Shown: positions 12,300 through 24,041 of the stretch, one piece after another
Layout: each line of letters starts with the position of its first letter
Numbering within the stretch: the stretch's first letter is position 1
DNA from: Nissolia schottii
Lineage: Eukaryota > Streptophyta > Magnoliopsida > Fabales > Fabaceae
Direction of reading: 5' to 3'
DNA length: 64,000 bases
NCBI GenBank assembly: GCA_003254905.1
Contig: QANU01042752.1
Location: 62,001 to 126,000, forward strand
The notes under the pieces: generated by a model
Told to the model about the DNA's origin: nothing
The model's input: the letters and a program-made list of their open reading frames with translations, nothing else
Databases searched by the model: none
Made by a program: the position numbers and the translations under genes

Positions 12300-15200
12300 A
12301 CAAATCTTCTAGTATCCTTGCATCCAGCCCAATCAGAGTTACCGAATGCTCAAGTGCAAATTTCAGGATGATGAGAAGTATAAACCTTGTGTAGGAGAGG
12401 ATTTAATGTACTGCAGGATTCTGGTTGCATCCTTCATATGAGTATTTGATGGTGCAAAAAGGAATTGACTTGAGGTGTTGACAGAGTAGGCAATGTCTGG
12501 CCCTGTTGTAGTAAAGTATAAGAGTATGCCAATAAGCTTTCTATAGCTAGAGATGTCAGTGAGTGATTCTCCTTTGAATTGGCTAATCTGGATGCGCCAC
12601 CCATGGGGGTGAGGGAGGGTTTGGCTGCAAGCAATTCCAACACATACTTTCTCTCTGTTAGCATAATTCCCTTTGATGATCTAGCTATCTCCAAAGCTAG
12701 GAAGTATTTCAACTTTCCAATATCCTTGATTCGAAATTTCTCATGTACGAATGTCTTTACAGCTTGAATTTCTGTCATGCTAGTGTTAGTGAGGACCACA
12801 TCATCAACATATACTAAGAGGGTTGTAAATGAATCTCATGATGTTTTGGTGAATAATGTGGGATCATATGGACACTGCTTGAAATTCTAAGACATAAGGG
12901 TTGTATTGAGAGTATTGAACCATTCTCTACTGACTTGTTTACCATTCTCTATTGACTTGTTTGAGGCCACAGAGAGCTTTCTGACGTGGCAGGCCTGATT
13001 TGGTTTGGAGGGCTGAAAACCTTGTGGAAGGAACATAATAGACTTCTTCATGTAGTGTGGCATGTAAGAGGCATAGTCCACATCTTATTTATGTAGGAGC
13101 CATTTCTTAGTTGCTGCAAATGCCAAGATAGTTCTCAGGGTTGTCATCTTTGACACTGGAGAAAAAGTGTGCATGTAACCAAGTCCCTCAACTTGATTAA
13201 AACCCTTTGCAACCAATCTTGCCTTATATTGGTCAAGTTAGCCATCTTGTTAGTACTTGACTCTATATACCCATTTGCAGCCAATGGGGGTCTTCCCAGG
13301 GGGTAGGTCAACCGGATTCCAGGTTTTGATCCTCTCCAGAACTTCTATCTCAACTCACACAGTATGTTGCCAACATTCAATCTTAGCTGCTTGTGAATAG
13401 GTCTTGGGTTCCTTTGAGGACGAATGATTTATATGCCTGAGACAATTTATCATATGATAATACAAATGATAAAGGATACCTTACTGAGGATTGTGTGTGA
13501 CTTCCAGATGCTTTGAAATGGAGTTTTGTTTTCAATTGTTGTGGAAGGTAGCCTGTCTATCATAAAAATTGAATTGGAGACAACAAGTGACCAGAAGACT
13601 ATGGGAAGATTAGCTTGAAACAATAACGCTCAAGTTGTATTCAAAATTTTCTGGTGTTTCCTTTCATTAACAACATTTTTTTGTGGAGTGGAAAAGCACA
13701 GGATGTTTGATGAATTACTCCTTTGATGCATAAAATTGTTTCAAGGTGAATTTTGATCCATTGTCTGTTCCAAAGGCTTTTAATTGTTTTGTTGAACTGA
13801 TTTTTAATTAAAGCAAAGAAATTCTTGACTAAGCTGGATGTTTCAGAATTTTATTTCATCAAAAATAGTCATGTGTGTTTAGAATGATCATCTACAATTG
13901 TTAAAAAGTATGTGACCACTGCAATTATGGAATTGGGGATGGTCCCTGAGTTAAACCGTTTTGATTAAAACAAGTTTAAATACATAAAAATGAATGATGA
14001 GTGAGATGAGGGTGAAATTCTTGGGTTAGTATGCTTGGTATGAAGTACGAGGAATGGGAAATGGAAGAAATAGGGAATGCTATGAGGGATGGAAGTGGAG
14101 AGTCAACGATCTTCGTCCTCCAATCCAAGCCCCTTGTGGATGACTCTTGTTCTTGGCGCTAGGAAGCAAAACAAAACTGTTCTCAAGGACGCCCCCGCGG
14201 TTCTGGATTTCTCTCCTCCGTTCTCTCTATTCCTGGTTGTTTTCTATCCTGTGTGTGTTGTCTATGTGGCCTCTGCTCTATATCTCTAAATCCCCCCGAA
14301 CTCTCTCTTCTCATCCTTTCTTTTTGGCCGTTTTCCCCTTGGACTTCAGGTTGTAACATCCACCTCAGGGCGAGGAGGTCGAGGCCCTGCCATCCTGGGT
14401 TACCGTGCCTAGTCAGCCCCCTAGGATGGGTCACTATCTTATCACTCTTCCTTGCAGAACTTTCACACTTTATTCCTAGTACAAACCAAAACACTCTTTT
14501 GCCTCTCTTGTCTTGGTTAATGTGTGTGGGTACCTAAAAGGTACAAGGGAGAAACCCTTGGAAAAGGGTCAACAACCTATGCTAGGGCGTTCAGAGGAAA
14601 CCCTTGCTCCTGGGTTCTGACTGAGGGTGTCAGTGCTACGTCGAGGGCGTCCTTCGAGGTAATGCTTCTTAGGCTCATAAGATGACCAAAAGGCCTTGGA
14701 TTGGTTTCTTTGATATCTTGGAATGTGGGAACAGGATCTAAAGTCCTCTAATCGATAATCTCTCATAGTTTTCCTCTTGTCTCCATATGGGCCTATTAAG
14801 TCACCATCCTATGCCCTTCCCTTGATGGCCATGTTAAAGACAAGTGATTGTTGTAATTAATCCTCTTAAGATGGTTGTTAATTATGATTACAAATGGGTC
14901 TGTATCAGTCCCCAAATGTTCACATGTTCTAAGTCAAAAGGAGATTTGTTGTAACCTGTGTGCTAATAGTGAATGAAAAATGTTTTTGCTTTGCAAAATA
15001 GTATATATCACAAGAATGTGGTCCATTTACATTGATGTAAGGGAAATCTTTGTGTAAAGAATGTAACCTCTCTAAGGACACATGTCCTAATCTATTGTGC
15101 CAAACACAGTTGGCATCATTATTATTACAGGAAATTGGAAAATTTTCAGGAAAATTACAAGAGTGTGCAGCATATACGGTACACCTTCTGCCTTAGCATT

Positions 15201-15530
15201 GCTAATCATCTTGGAGACATTGAAATCCTGAATAAGGCAAGAATCGTGCGAGAAAACGCAGTGCAACAGTTATCTTTGGAAAGTATGGATAAGTATATGG
15301 AATTAGTTAGGACTAGTTCAGATGATAGACAGATTGTGCATATCTGCAAGTATGAATGTAGTGGCGCCACCTTCTCATCATTAAGGACTAACTATATTAA
15401 CTAACTTCGTATAATGAGGCTTCAAAAGTCAAGCTTTCAAGCTCTATTAATGTTTATGAGAATTTATTAGAAGGATAAATTATTTTTCAATGGTGCTCAT
15501 TGTCGGTGATCATTACCGACGCATACAGCT
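12300..15530 (-). mobile_element. Ty1/copia retrotransposon fossil, broken, internal part only
   Basis: Going from right to left on the minus strand: a degraded aspartic-protease region near 15480-15530, the pre-integrase zinc region with WHNRLGH near 15070-15110, integrase with FLTIVDDHS near 13880-13920, reverse transcriptase, and the RNase H region ending with SDWAGCKDTRR near 12310-12350. The order protease, integrase, RT, RNase H identifies Copia. Many breaks, no LTRs seen, truncated at both ends: an old copy. A separate solo LTR (13947-14907) is inserted in the integrase region. Confidence 0.85.
13947..14907. mobile_element. 961-bp solo LTR nested in the Copia fossil
   Basis: The insert starts tgagttaaacc and ends gtctgtatca (TG...CA) and is flanked on both sides by gtccc (13942-13946 and 14908-14912), a perfect 5-bp target duplication. 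It carries no pol-like reading frame; the ORFs at 14089-14537 and 14183-14494 look incidental. Orientation is undetermined. The family is not recognised. It must be younger than the Copia copy it interrupts. Confidence 0.75.
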
Positions 15531-16099
15531 CCTAGAGAATTCTAGTAATTATATTATGAGATCAAGATACTCCTCTCTATACACTTGTGTAAGACCAAAA
15601 CAAGAAAAAGAAATAAGAAAAAAAAGAAAAACATGTATTAGCTGAATTTGATGATATAGTCGTTGCACTTACAAATGCTACGAATCCATTGACTATAGTA
15701 TACCAATTAAAGAGTAAGAAAATAGGACCGTGTTTTATTTCTAAAGAATTTTTGGCTATGAGTCACGTATGAGACTTTTGGGGTCTCCTTTCACTTTCAA
15801 CTTGCAAGTGAGACTCACTTTCATGTCAAAACATGATTGTGTAGCAATGTGATGTGATGTGAAAATGTGGCCCTCTTAGGTGATTTAATGAAGTCTAAAT
15901 GTTCATTTGGGTTGGTGCTTTCTCTGCTGGAATCTGCATCTTGGCACTCATGATGCATGCACATTTATATATCACACAATTGAGAACAAAAGAAGAATAC
16001 ACAGACACGAGACAATGACATCTTCATGTCACAAAAGGAAAAAAAAAAAAGGTTAAAAAGAAAGACCATATGTCAGGGATCTTTGGGCAATATAATCTG
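15531..16099. other. intergenic, 3' of the TBL gene
   Basis: No gene was seen. AT-rich, with the 3' UTR of the minus-strand TBL33-like gene expected at the right end. Confidence 0.4.
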
Positions 16100-18559
16100 T
16101 CATAACATTGCCAAAAATATTTGATTCCATGTGTCTGGAACTCCAGGCAAACACCAGTGTATGCAATCTGCATTCTGTGGATCAGCCCTTTCCTCATCGG
16201 TTAACAGCTTCCCTCCGGTTTCGGTGTAAACCGAGGAGTGGCCATCGATCCTGTACTCTGAGATCTGTGTTATGTTTATGAAAGTCACCGGAACTTTCAT
16301 CCTCTTCGCCACTTTCACCACCACGCTCATTATGCCCCTGTCGGAACCAGTTCCCCAGTGCTTCTTTTTCCTCACCGGCTTTGTCTCATTGAAACATCTG
16401 ACGCCTTCCATGTTGCCCCAGTCCTGACTCCTGAAAAGCAGGACGGTAGAATCTTTAGTATCTTGAGCATTTTGCTCAAATTGTTCACCAAAATTCCTAA
16501 GAAAGAGGTACCTTGTGTGTGTAGGTGACATAGTTGTGAAGAAGACCCTGGTTTTGTTAGGATTGATGGTTGAGTCAACCCAATTGGCCCAAGTCTTCAA
16601 AGCTAACTTGTAAGCAATTTTGGCATCGAACTCTTCATACCCTTCTTCTCCATTGCCAAATGAACCCCATCTGAAATTGAAAAACTAGATGTCAAGACTC
16701 CATTATCTTACTTTTGTTAATCATCAACAAAAGGTGAGCGACACATACTAATTAATCAATATACTATGATCAGAAAAAGGTTGAGAGAAAGCTACTTACA
16801 GTGACTTGGTCCTAACACTACTCATCCACCATACGTAGGTATTGAAAACAAGTATATCCACTCCTGTCCAATTTTTGGCTCGCTCCATGATGGTATCAAC
16901 CTTTATGATCCTTTTCTTTGGATCTCCTATGATATCGACGTCACTGTTGGACTCCACAAGGTATGGGGCCCAATAGAATTCTATGGTAGCATTGTATTCC
17001 TGTGGAACAACAGATTCAAAAAATGAATTAGCTTGAATTTTCAAAGTGGGTAGTCCAATAGTTAGTATGTACTGACTCTACTCAAAGAAATCATAGTACC
17101 TTTTCTTGTATTTGTGTCATACATGATTGAGAACTAGAAAAACCCGCGTTTAAATCTAGTCCATGAATCATATGTCCTGTATACTTTATCTCTAAGAGAG
17201 CAAATTGATTTTTAAATGACCAACTTAACATCATCTCTTTTCCCTTTCTCTCCTCTACTTCTTTAAGAACACGAGAGTAGTTTGGTTATATAAAGGTCAA
17301 TTTGCACTTTTGTATATTTTTAAAAGTGGGATAGAGTGCACATGATGAACAGTTTCAAAGGGGTAAATTCCTTTTGTTCCCATGTTTAAGGTGTAGATGC
17401 TTGAATCTACATCTATGACCATCTATTTAGTGTGTGTCTGTATTCAATACCTTGGCTTTGAAGACGGAATGAATACGCCCTAGTGTCATGGATTTTTGCT
17501 TTTGAGGTATGATCCATTCTACCAAACAGATAAAAGATTCCCATTGGTTCCTTTGCAGGGAATCCCCAACAAACATAAGCCTTTTCCCTTGAAGCTTTTT
17601 GAGGGCTAGCCCTGGATTGAATCTACAAAAAAAAAGAAAAAAGGAGTCATTTGAAAAAAAAATCCAATGGCTATAAGAGAAATGAAAAGATATATGCAAT
17701 CACAATTCACAATAGTCATATAAAGAGAAATTTTCACATGCTCCCGGGGAGCAGGCATTTTTATTTGCGTTGATCCGTTAGTCACGTGACACATGACCAT
17801 GAGTCAGAGCGCAAATAAAAAGGCTCATTCTAAGAGCATGCAAGAATACCTTGGCAAGGTGCAATCTTGTGGCTGCCACTCCCAATGGCGGTAGTCCAAA
17901 TCTGTCCTCCCATTCTTGACACAAGAAAACTGTCTATCTATATATGGACAGCTTATGTCAGAGTATAGAGGCTTTGTTGAATGGTTAAACACCCATTTCC
18001 CATTTGCAACATTGCACTCCTCTGGGTCAAAATCAAACCTGTCATCGATCCATGATGCATTCACAACCTCCTCCCCTACTCTTTTGTCTTCTGCTTGGAC
18101 TGCATCAGCATATGAGAAACCATTGCATTAGTGCCAAATTGTTAAGAAACATAAGAGGCAAAGATAGATGAGATTAGACGAGAAAGGTGTTTTAAATTGC
18201 GGTTTCAGTGGTCTCTGCAACCGCAATTTAAGACCATATTCATCAGGCATAGATGAGATTAGATAAAAGGTTTCAAAATCGCGGTCTCAGTGGTCTCTCC
18301 AACTGCGTCGCAGCAGCCGTTCTGGCTGCATAAGCTGAATTTTGAAGCAACCTTTTAGTGAGATAGTTACACCTCTTAGTGGAGATGACTTACTAGATTT
18401 TGGTTTGCTGTTGTTCTTTCTAGGACAGGGCTTGAGCTTGAAAATGGACCTTGAAGAAATGGAACTGAGCCTCTCTGAATACAAGATAGCTATGAAAACA
18501 AGAACACACACAGTGGTGATAATGATTGGAAGTGGCAGCTTTGCTCTGGGAGGCTTCAT
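16100..18559 (-). CDS. TBL33: TBL33-like xylan O-acetyltransferase (trichome birefringence-like, DUF231/PC-esterase)
   Basis: Six exons, complement of 16100-16430, 16512-16670, 16800-16999, 17451-17622, 17850-18099 and 18373-18559; 1299 nt, 432 aa, typical for the family. Seen: a short cytosolic N-terminus (MKPPRAK), one signal-anchor segment (LPLPIIITTVCVLVFIAILY), a Lys/Ser-rich stem, the TBL domain with FDPEECNVANGKWVF, the GDS motif in FVGDSLQRNQW, and the C-terminal DxxH motif in DCIHWCLPG followed by PDTWNQIF. Catalytic Ser, Asp and His are all present. Family knowledge: TBL proteins are type II Golgi enzymes that acetylate cell-wall polysaccharides; the TBL28-35 group acts on xylan. 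The wording of the central domain fits the TBL33/34/35 clade best, but the exact member is an inference. The start at 18559 gives the usual short cytosolic tail; an in-frame ATG at 18637 would add 26 residues. The intron at 16431-16511 is 81 nt and open in frame. Confidence 0.9.
18180..18300. repeat. short inverted and direct repeats in TBL intron 1
   Basis: The word aaattgcggtttcagtgg pairs with a nearby ccgcaattt to make a small hairpin, and gatgagattaga recurs about 70 bp later followed by a second gcggtctcagtggtctct. It looks like two diverged copies of a short repeat unit within the intron. Confidence 0.4.
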
Positions 18560-20860
18560 TATTCCTGAAGGGATCATGAGCAGAGAGACAAGAAGGGGAT
18601 GTGAGCTTAAAAGAGCATGAATTGGTTCACGGCACAACGGAATGATGAGGACATTGTATTGAGGAAAGGGTTTAAGGGTGGAAAAGTTGTTTTATGCATT
18701 TTTTGAGTAGGAGTGAAGTTAAAGCATAGTGTGATTTGTCTATGACTAAAAAATGCTGGGTGGGGGGAGGGGCTGGAGGTTAAGGAATGAGTTGAAAGGC
18801 TAACATCTTTGGCACACCACATATGTTTATACGTAGAAATGATTTTTGTATTCATTTGTCTGTCTGGTCTAGGAGAGAGTCATTTTGACAAGAGTCTATG
18901 ATACACCGCCTAAAAGTGGGCTCCACAATTTTCTTTAGGGTGTGTTGAGAGATGAATTTAAAAATGTGAATACAAATAACACGAAAACAACACGATTTGT
19001 TTCTACAGGATATTCATCAGGTGGGAAATGAACCATCAGAAGGTTTGTTAAGTCGCTCTCCCTCTCTTTCTCTCTGTCCTGTGACTGGTAGAATATTCAA
19101 CAGATCTGTTCATATCATCAAGCATAGGTTTTTCAGAAATGATTATTATCCAGAATTGTGTCTTATACAACTTTTCACAATAGTTTTTGATGTACGGATA
19201 AAGTCTTGCGTATGACTCATACAATATAGATATATTGTGCAGGAATTGAACAAATCCCTCATTAGTAGTGCATACAACTTGCACTACAAAATACTTTGCA
19301 TATATCAGGCAGGATTCATATAAATGGGAAATTGAGTTAGACAACAAACGAAGTCGTTTGAAATTATTTAATTTGTTTTGAGTATTAGAAAAGTTATTTT
19401 GTAAGGTGAATTTACATAGATGTTCTGTAAAAAGTTATCATGCCGCCAACTTTAAATATCACAACTGTCTAATGGCATTGTAACAAGTGATCAAGGTATT
19501 TGTCTAAACTATACGCATAATCATGATTTTCTATAATTGTCTACCATTTAAAAAGCAGAACCATGTTCAGCAACTGAAATAATGAAAGAGCTACCAAGCA
19601 GTAATGCAAACATCACACAATTCACGTTTGGATTGGATCCTTCCTCTTTACACAAACATTGGAGCAAGTGTGCCTTTATGACGAGAAAATATTGGATTCT
19701 CAAGTGAATATTACATGTAGGTCTATTTTTTTTTTCTAAACACTCATAACCAATAATAGAGTGTCATTTCAAATAAAAGTGTAAGTTAGTGGTAAATGAG
19801 AAATTCTTTTATCCATCGTGAAACAAAAGAATTTATGCTCTGAATGCAATCTAAAGCATTGATTCAAAAAAAAAATTTCTCTATGGTAAAGAAAAAAAAT
19901 TCCGTGATGAATCATATCTTAAAATATCACTGTATTATTGGTAGTAGTGCTCTTTGTGCACCCGAGCATTGCTCGTCTAGTTCTAGCAATCTTGCCCTTC
20001 CTCCTTACAAGATCTTTATATAATGTAATTTATGCAAATATTGAGTTGGACATAATGCTTTCGTATAACTCATTCATGTGTTGTCCTGTATGATAGCAAT
20101 AGGTAGTTGCATGGCAAACTTTTCTTGTTCTTTACCCTCTCTTTGTATAGGTTTGTCTTTGTGTATTTTTCGTGCCACTTTGACAAATTGGACCTTTTCA
20201 ACCTTTGTCCCCACCGAATACTTGCAATCTAGCCTTGGAATTCAATAGAAACTAGAAAAGTTTGGGTTGAAAAGGCTTTATCAATATTCATTTTGGGGAA
20301 AAAAAAATGCCATTTATGTCACTCTTTGTTGTATTATGTGATTTCCTAAGAACTTTGCCTTATACAAACAATCGGGAAGAGACGGTTCAAATTTACTTCA
20401 ATTGAGCCTTAGAGAAATTTATTAAAGAGAAAAAGTATATAAAAGGGTCACTTAATACATCAAACTTAATGTGAAGTGAAAAACAAAGTGAGAAACTAGA
20501 AAAGACAGAAGAAAAACAAAAGGGGGACAAATTAAGTAAAGTTAATTTCTTATAAATTAGAAACATGTGGTTAAGGGCTGAATTGTGTACAAGGCTGCAA
20601 GAAGGTGAGGTTCACACGGTTTGAATGTACTTGAAAACTTAGCATGAGAGGGAAACTTTGCTTAATTTTGTTGTATTGAAATAGGATTTTGTTTCCATAC
20701 ATCATTTTAGTGATTATGAAATAGCTCTTTTTGGATAACTCTTTCACTTATAGAGGAATGTGTGTGAAAATTGTTTTACCTCCCGAAATTGAAAATTGAT
20801 TGGCATAATCAGAATCCTTCTGTTTATAAATAAATAGAATTATCTGTAAATAAATTCTTT
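18560..20860. other. intergenic, upstream of the TBL gene
   Basis: No recognisable gene. The TBL promoter should lie at the left end; no convincing TATA box was chosen. The ORFs at 18607-19347 do not match known families. Confidence 0.4.
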
Positions 20861-21067
20861 AGGGTGTGCATAACAAGGAATTCTTAAATAGGTACAAATC
20901 TAAGAATTTTTATTTAGGCACTCATGAAAAAAATGTGAATTTTACAAGCATTATTTAAAATATGCTCACATGTTTATAAATTTTATCAACTTTTAATGTG
21001 CGTGCCTAGATAAAAATTCTTATATTTGTATACATGTTAAAATTCTTCGTACATAATACATTATAGA
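20861..21067. repeat. hairpin MITE-like element, about 205 bp
   Basis: The left end gggtgtgcataacaagg, with aagaatttttatttaggcac further in, pairs with the right end, where gtgcctagataaaaattctt is followed by gtacataatacattatag. Arms are about 60 bp with a non-coding centre, as in a foldback MITE. Target duplication not resolved. Confidence 0.6.
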
Positions 21068-22399
21068 ACTCCACAAACCATATCTATCAATTAACTAATT
21101 TTAAAAAGGTTAGGTGTATTATTTTATATGATACCCTGTACTAACTCGCATCCTATTTATCACTAAAAAAATGTAAAACTTATTAAAATCTCGTCAAATA
21201 ACAAATAAAATATAAGTTACCCTACCTTGTTATACAAAAGTAACAAAATGAGTAGGTCAAACCCAAGTCAATCAATTTGTTTTCCTTATGCTGCACAGAA
21301 TTATCAACACGCACGGATCAAATTCTATAAAAATATTCAAGACGGGTTAATTCATTGACAAGAAACTTGTGTCTAGGTCCTACCTATGAGTAGTAAAATG
21401 TATTCAATCCACTTCTATAGAGTCTAATCAAGTATGCCCAACAAGCCAGGTAAAAAATATTCTTTTTTTCAGAAGGTGGTAATTATGAAGATCATTGTTT
21501 AAACAAAATGTGGTGTGTGTGAAGGGTAAGCTGTTTTTGTAGGACAAGAAAAATTCTACCAGAGAAGTAGCAATGCAGCAATGAACTAACTCTATAGTAG
21601 TAATGCTGGCTCCATTACTGTTGAAATTTCATTGGTGAATGCTACCCATGATCTTGGCTATGGAAAAGTTTGCAATTTGGATATGGACATTACAACATAA
21701 TATATAAATACACACACAATGGTTGCACTAAGCGAATCAGACCGTACAACTGAAAATTGACCTCCTTAGTAAATTGACAATTAGCAGACCAAATTGTTGA
21801 ATTCAATTATCACAAAAGAATCCTTAATCAACTGAACATAATCTGATCGGGTGACTCTAATGCATGGAAAATGAAAACACACAAAATAATCAAATCACAA
21901 ATAATCATTGGGCAATAAGCCTCTAACTAAGCCTGCATCAACATCAAACTCATCACTATAATTGGGTATAATGAAAAAAGGGGAGAAAAAAAATACTTCA
22001 CAACATTTTGACGTGATTTTGATGACGACGTTGCTTGAAAGATGGATTGGACCTAATGCCATTACATCAATTTTCGGCTAACCCTATGGTTCCGTCTAAT
22101 TTTAATATTTGGTGGGAGTTCCGTCTAATTTATTTTCTTCCCATCTTATTATTTCTTTTATAGGGTAGAAGAGAAATGGTGAGTTCTCTCTTTTCGCCTT
22201 TTCTTAGTGGACCAGTGAGCCTTGAACAAACTCACTGTAGGTCCTAAGAAGCAGATTGGGTTCATGTTGTACTTATTTGTGATAAATTGCAAAGGCCAGA
22301 ATGAAAATCAATGGTCACTCTCTTATTTGGATTTTTCTGATGCAATGGTTTTAAATTTAATTACTTCATTTTTTTTTTCCTCAAAATTTAGTAATTTAA
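21068..22399. other. intergenic
   Basis: AT-rich; nothing recognised. Confidence 0.35.
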
Positions 22400-22409
22400 G
22401 GTAGAGTCA

Positions 22410-23342
22410 ATAATAAAAACCTAGCGCTGTTCTACATCTGCCCATCCAACCAGCAGTAATCCCTCTTCTCCAGCCTAAGCGGGGAGCCGACCGTCATGTC
22501 ATGGAGGTGGTCTTCTCCTCAATGGTGGTTCGGCGACCCCTCGCCCCCCCCCCTCTTTTCTTCTTTCTTTCTATCTTGTTTGTCTCTCTTGTTTTTCCTC
22601 TCTCTATTTGTTGTTTTTCCTTTTACCCAAAAGGAGACCCAAGCCATGGGGCAGTTCACTCATTTTATGGTGGTCCAGTCGCCCCTTTTTGCCTTTTGGT
22701 GTCTCCATTTTGTTTTGTTTCTCACCTCATGAGTTGTTTGGGTTTTCAATATCACGTCCAAAAAATTCCATTTTTTGTTGACAGGATGTTTATAGATAGA
22801 GGAGCAAAACATGAGCCCGCCTCATGTTTTGGGTTCTCGTGATTGCAATTTCTTCTTGAGACATAGGATGGATCAACAACTTCTAATGGACCGACTCTCT
22901 TCTTGAAATAGTAGGCCTCCTATAACTTGCATCTGCTTCAGGGCTCTGAGTACTAATGTTTTCCATGAGTAGGTTATTGCCTACCGCTGTACAAGCTTGA
23001 TTTTCAACATGTTTGGTGAACTAGATGTCATCGTGTGCAGCACTTTAGCATTTCAAAAACATTTCCGCGATGTTTCTTTGCCTATATAGCTTGGGTAAAA
23101 GTTATATTATACTTAAGATAGATTTGAGATTTGTCATGCTCGCCTATGCATTCATGGGTATTTGTAATGTGTAGCATATAGCATTTACATCTTCAAGTGT
23201 TATCTATCATTGTATAGTTTTCATTGGTTGTATTCTTAAACTTACTCAACAATCTAATAGGTTCTGTATAAATTTCACGGTTACGATTAGGATATCACCT
23301 TTGTTTATTTACCAATGAAAAAGTTCATTGAAAAAAAAAAAG
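22410..23342 (+). mobile_element. poly-A retroposon (LINE-like or retroposed sequence) with target duplications
   Basis: The insert ends in a poly-A tract (23331-23341) and is flanked by ggtagagtca on the left (22400-22409) and the right (23343-23352), a 10-bp target duplication. Poly-A plus a variable-length duplication is the mark of L1-type retroposition. The inside has a GC- and CT-rich left half (ORF 22501-22842, no match) and an AT-rich right half. No reverse transcriptase was seen, so it is either an internally deleted LINE or a passenger transcript moved by one. A third gggtagagt word follows at 23371. Confidence 0.6.
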
Positions 23343-23352
23343 GGTAGAGTCA

Positions 23353-24041
23353 TGATCATGACAGCTAAAAAGGGTAGAGTAATGACACTAGCACATATTT
23401 GTACGCTGCTCACAACTCTCGTTAATTGAGGGCTAGTTCAAAAGAAAATGTACGCAAGAAATCTATAGATAGATATCAAAATGGCATCAGATCACACAAT
23501 CAAGTGGCTATTCCCAGCCCTAATCAGAATCCCTGCATTTCGATGAGTGTTCCACCCATTAACCTCCTAGAATTCGACTAACATGCAGTCAATAAGAATT
23601 CGAACTCTAATCTCTTCCATCCAAATGCTCATCACATCCATTGATCAACAAACACAAATTTACAAATTTGACCTAAAAACATGAATCCATAATCATACAC
23701 TTAGATCACAAATTGAAGGAGAGAGAAAATAAGACACACACTAAGTAAATTTGATTCAACCTCAAGAGACTATGCTCATTTGTATGAACTATTATGGTAC
23801 GAGTTTTTTGCCAGGTAGCTTGAGGGTAAGAGGAACCACTATCAAAGTCGCATGTTAATTAACTAATTAGAATTTCCTTTCTAAATTGATACATACATAT
23901 ATGACTAAACAGTAAACACTTCAGTTTTTTTTTTTAAATATATTTTTCTTCAATCATATAAGAATGATATTTTACTTTAACAGTATAAATGCATTATTTA
24001 AATGTAAACCGGGACCAAATATATTGCACCAGTGAATGGCC
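23353..24041. other. intergenic, 3' of the SET gene
   Basis: No gene recognised. AT-rich, with the 3' UTR of the minus-strand SET gene expected near the right end. Confidence 0.4.

Noticed and set aside
14089-14537. Overlapping open frames on both strands
   Set aside because: They fall inside the solo LTR and match no protein.
15135-15404. Plus-strand 89-aa open frame
   Set aside because: It lies antisense to the minus-strand Copia fossil and has no family match.
22501-22842. 113-aa open frame
   Set aside because: Low-complexity Phe/Leu/Ser composition inside a retroposon, with no domain.
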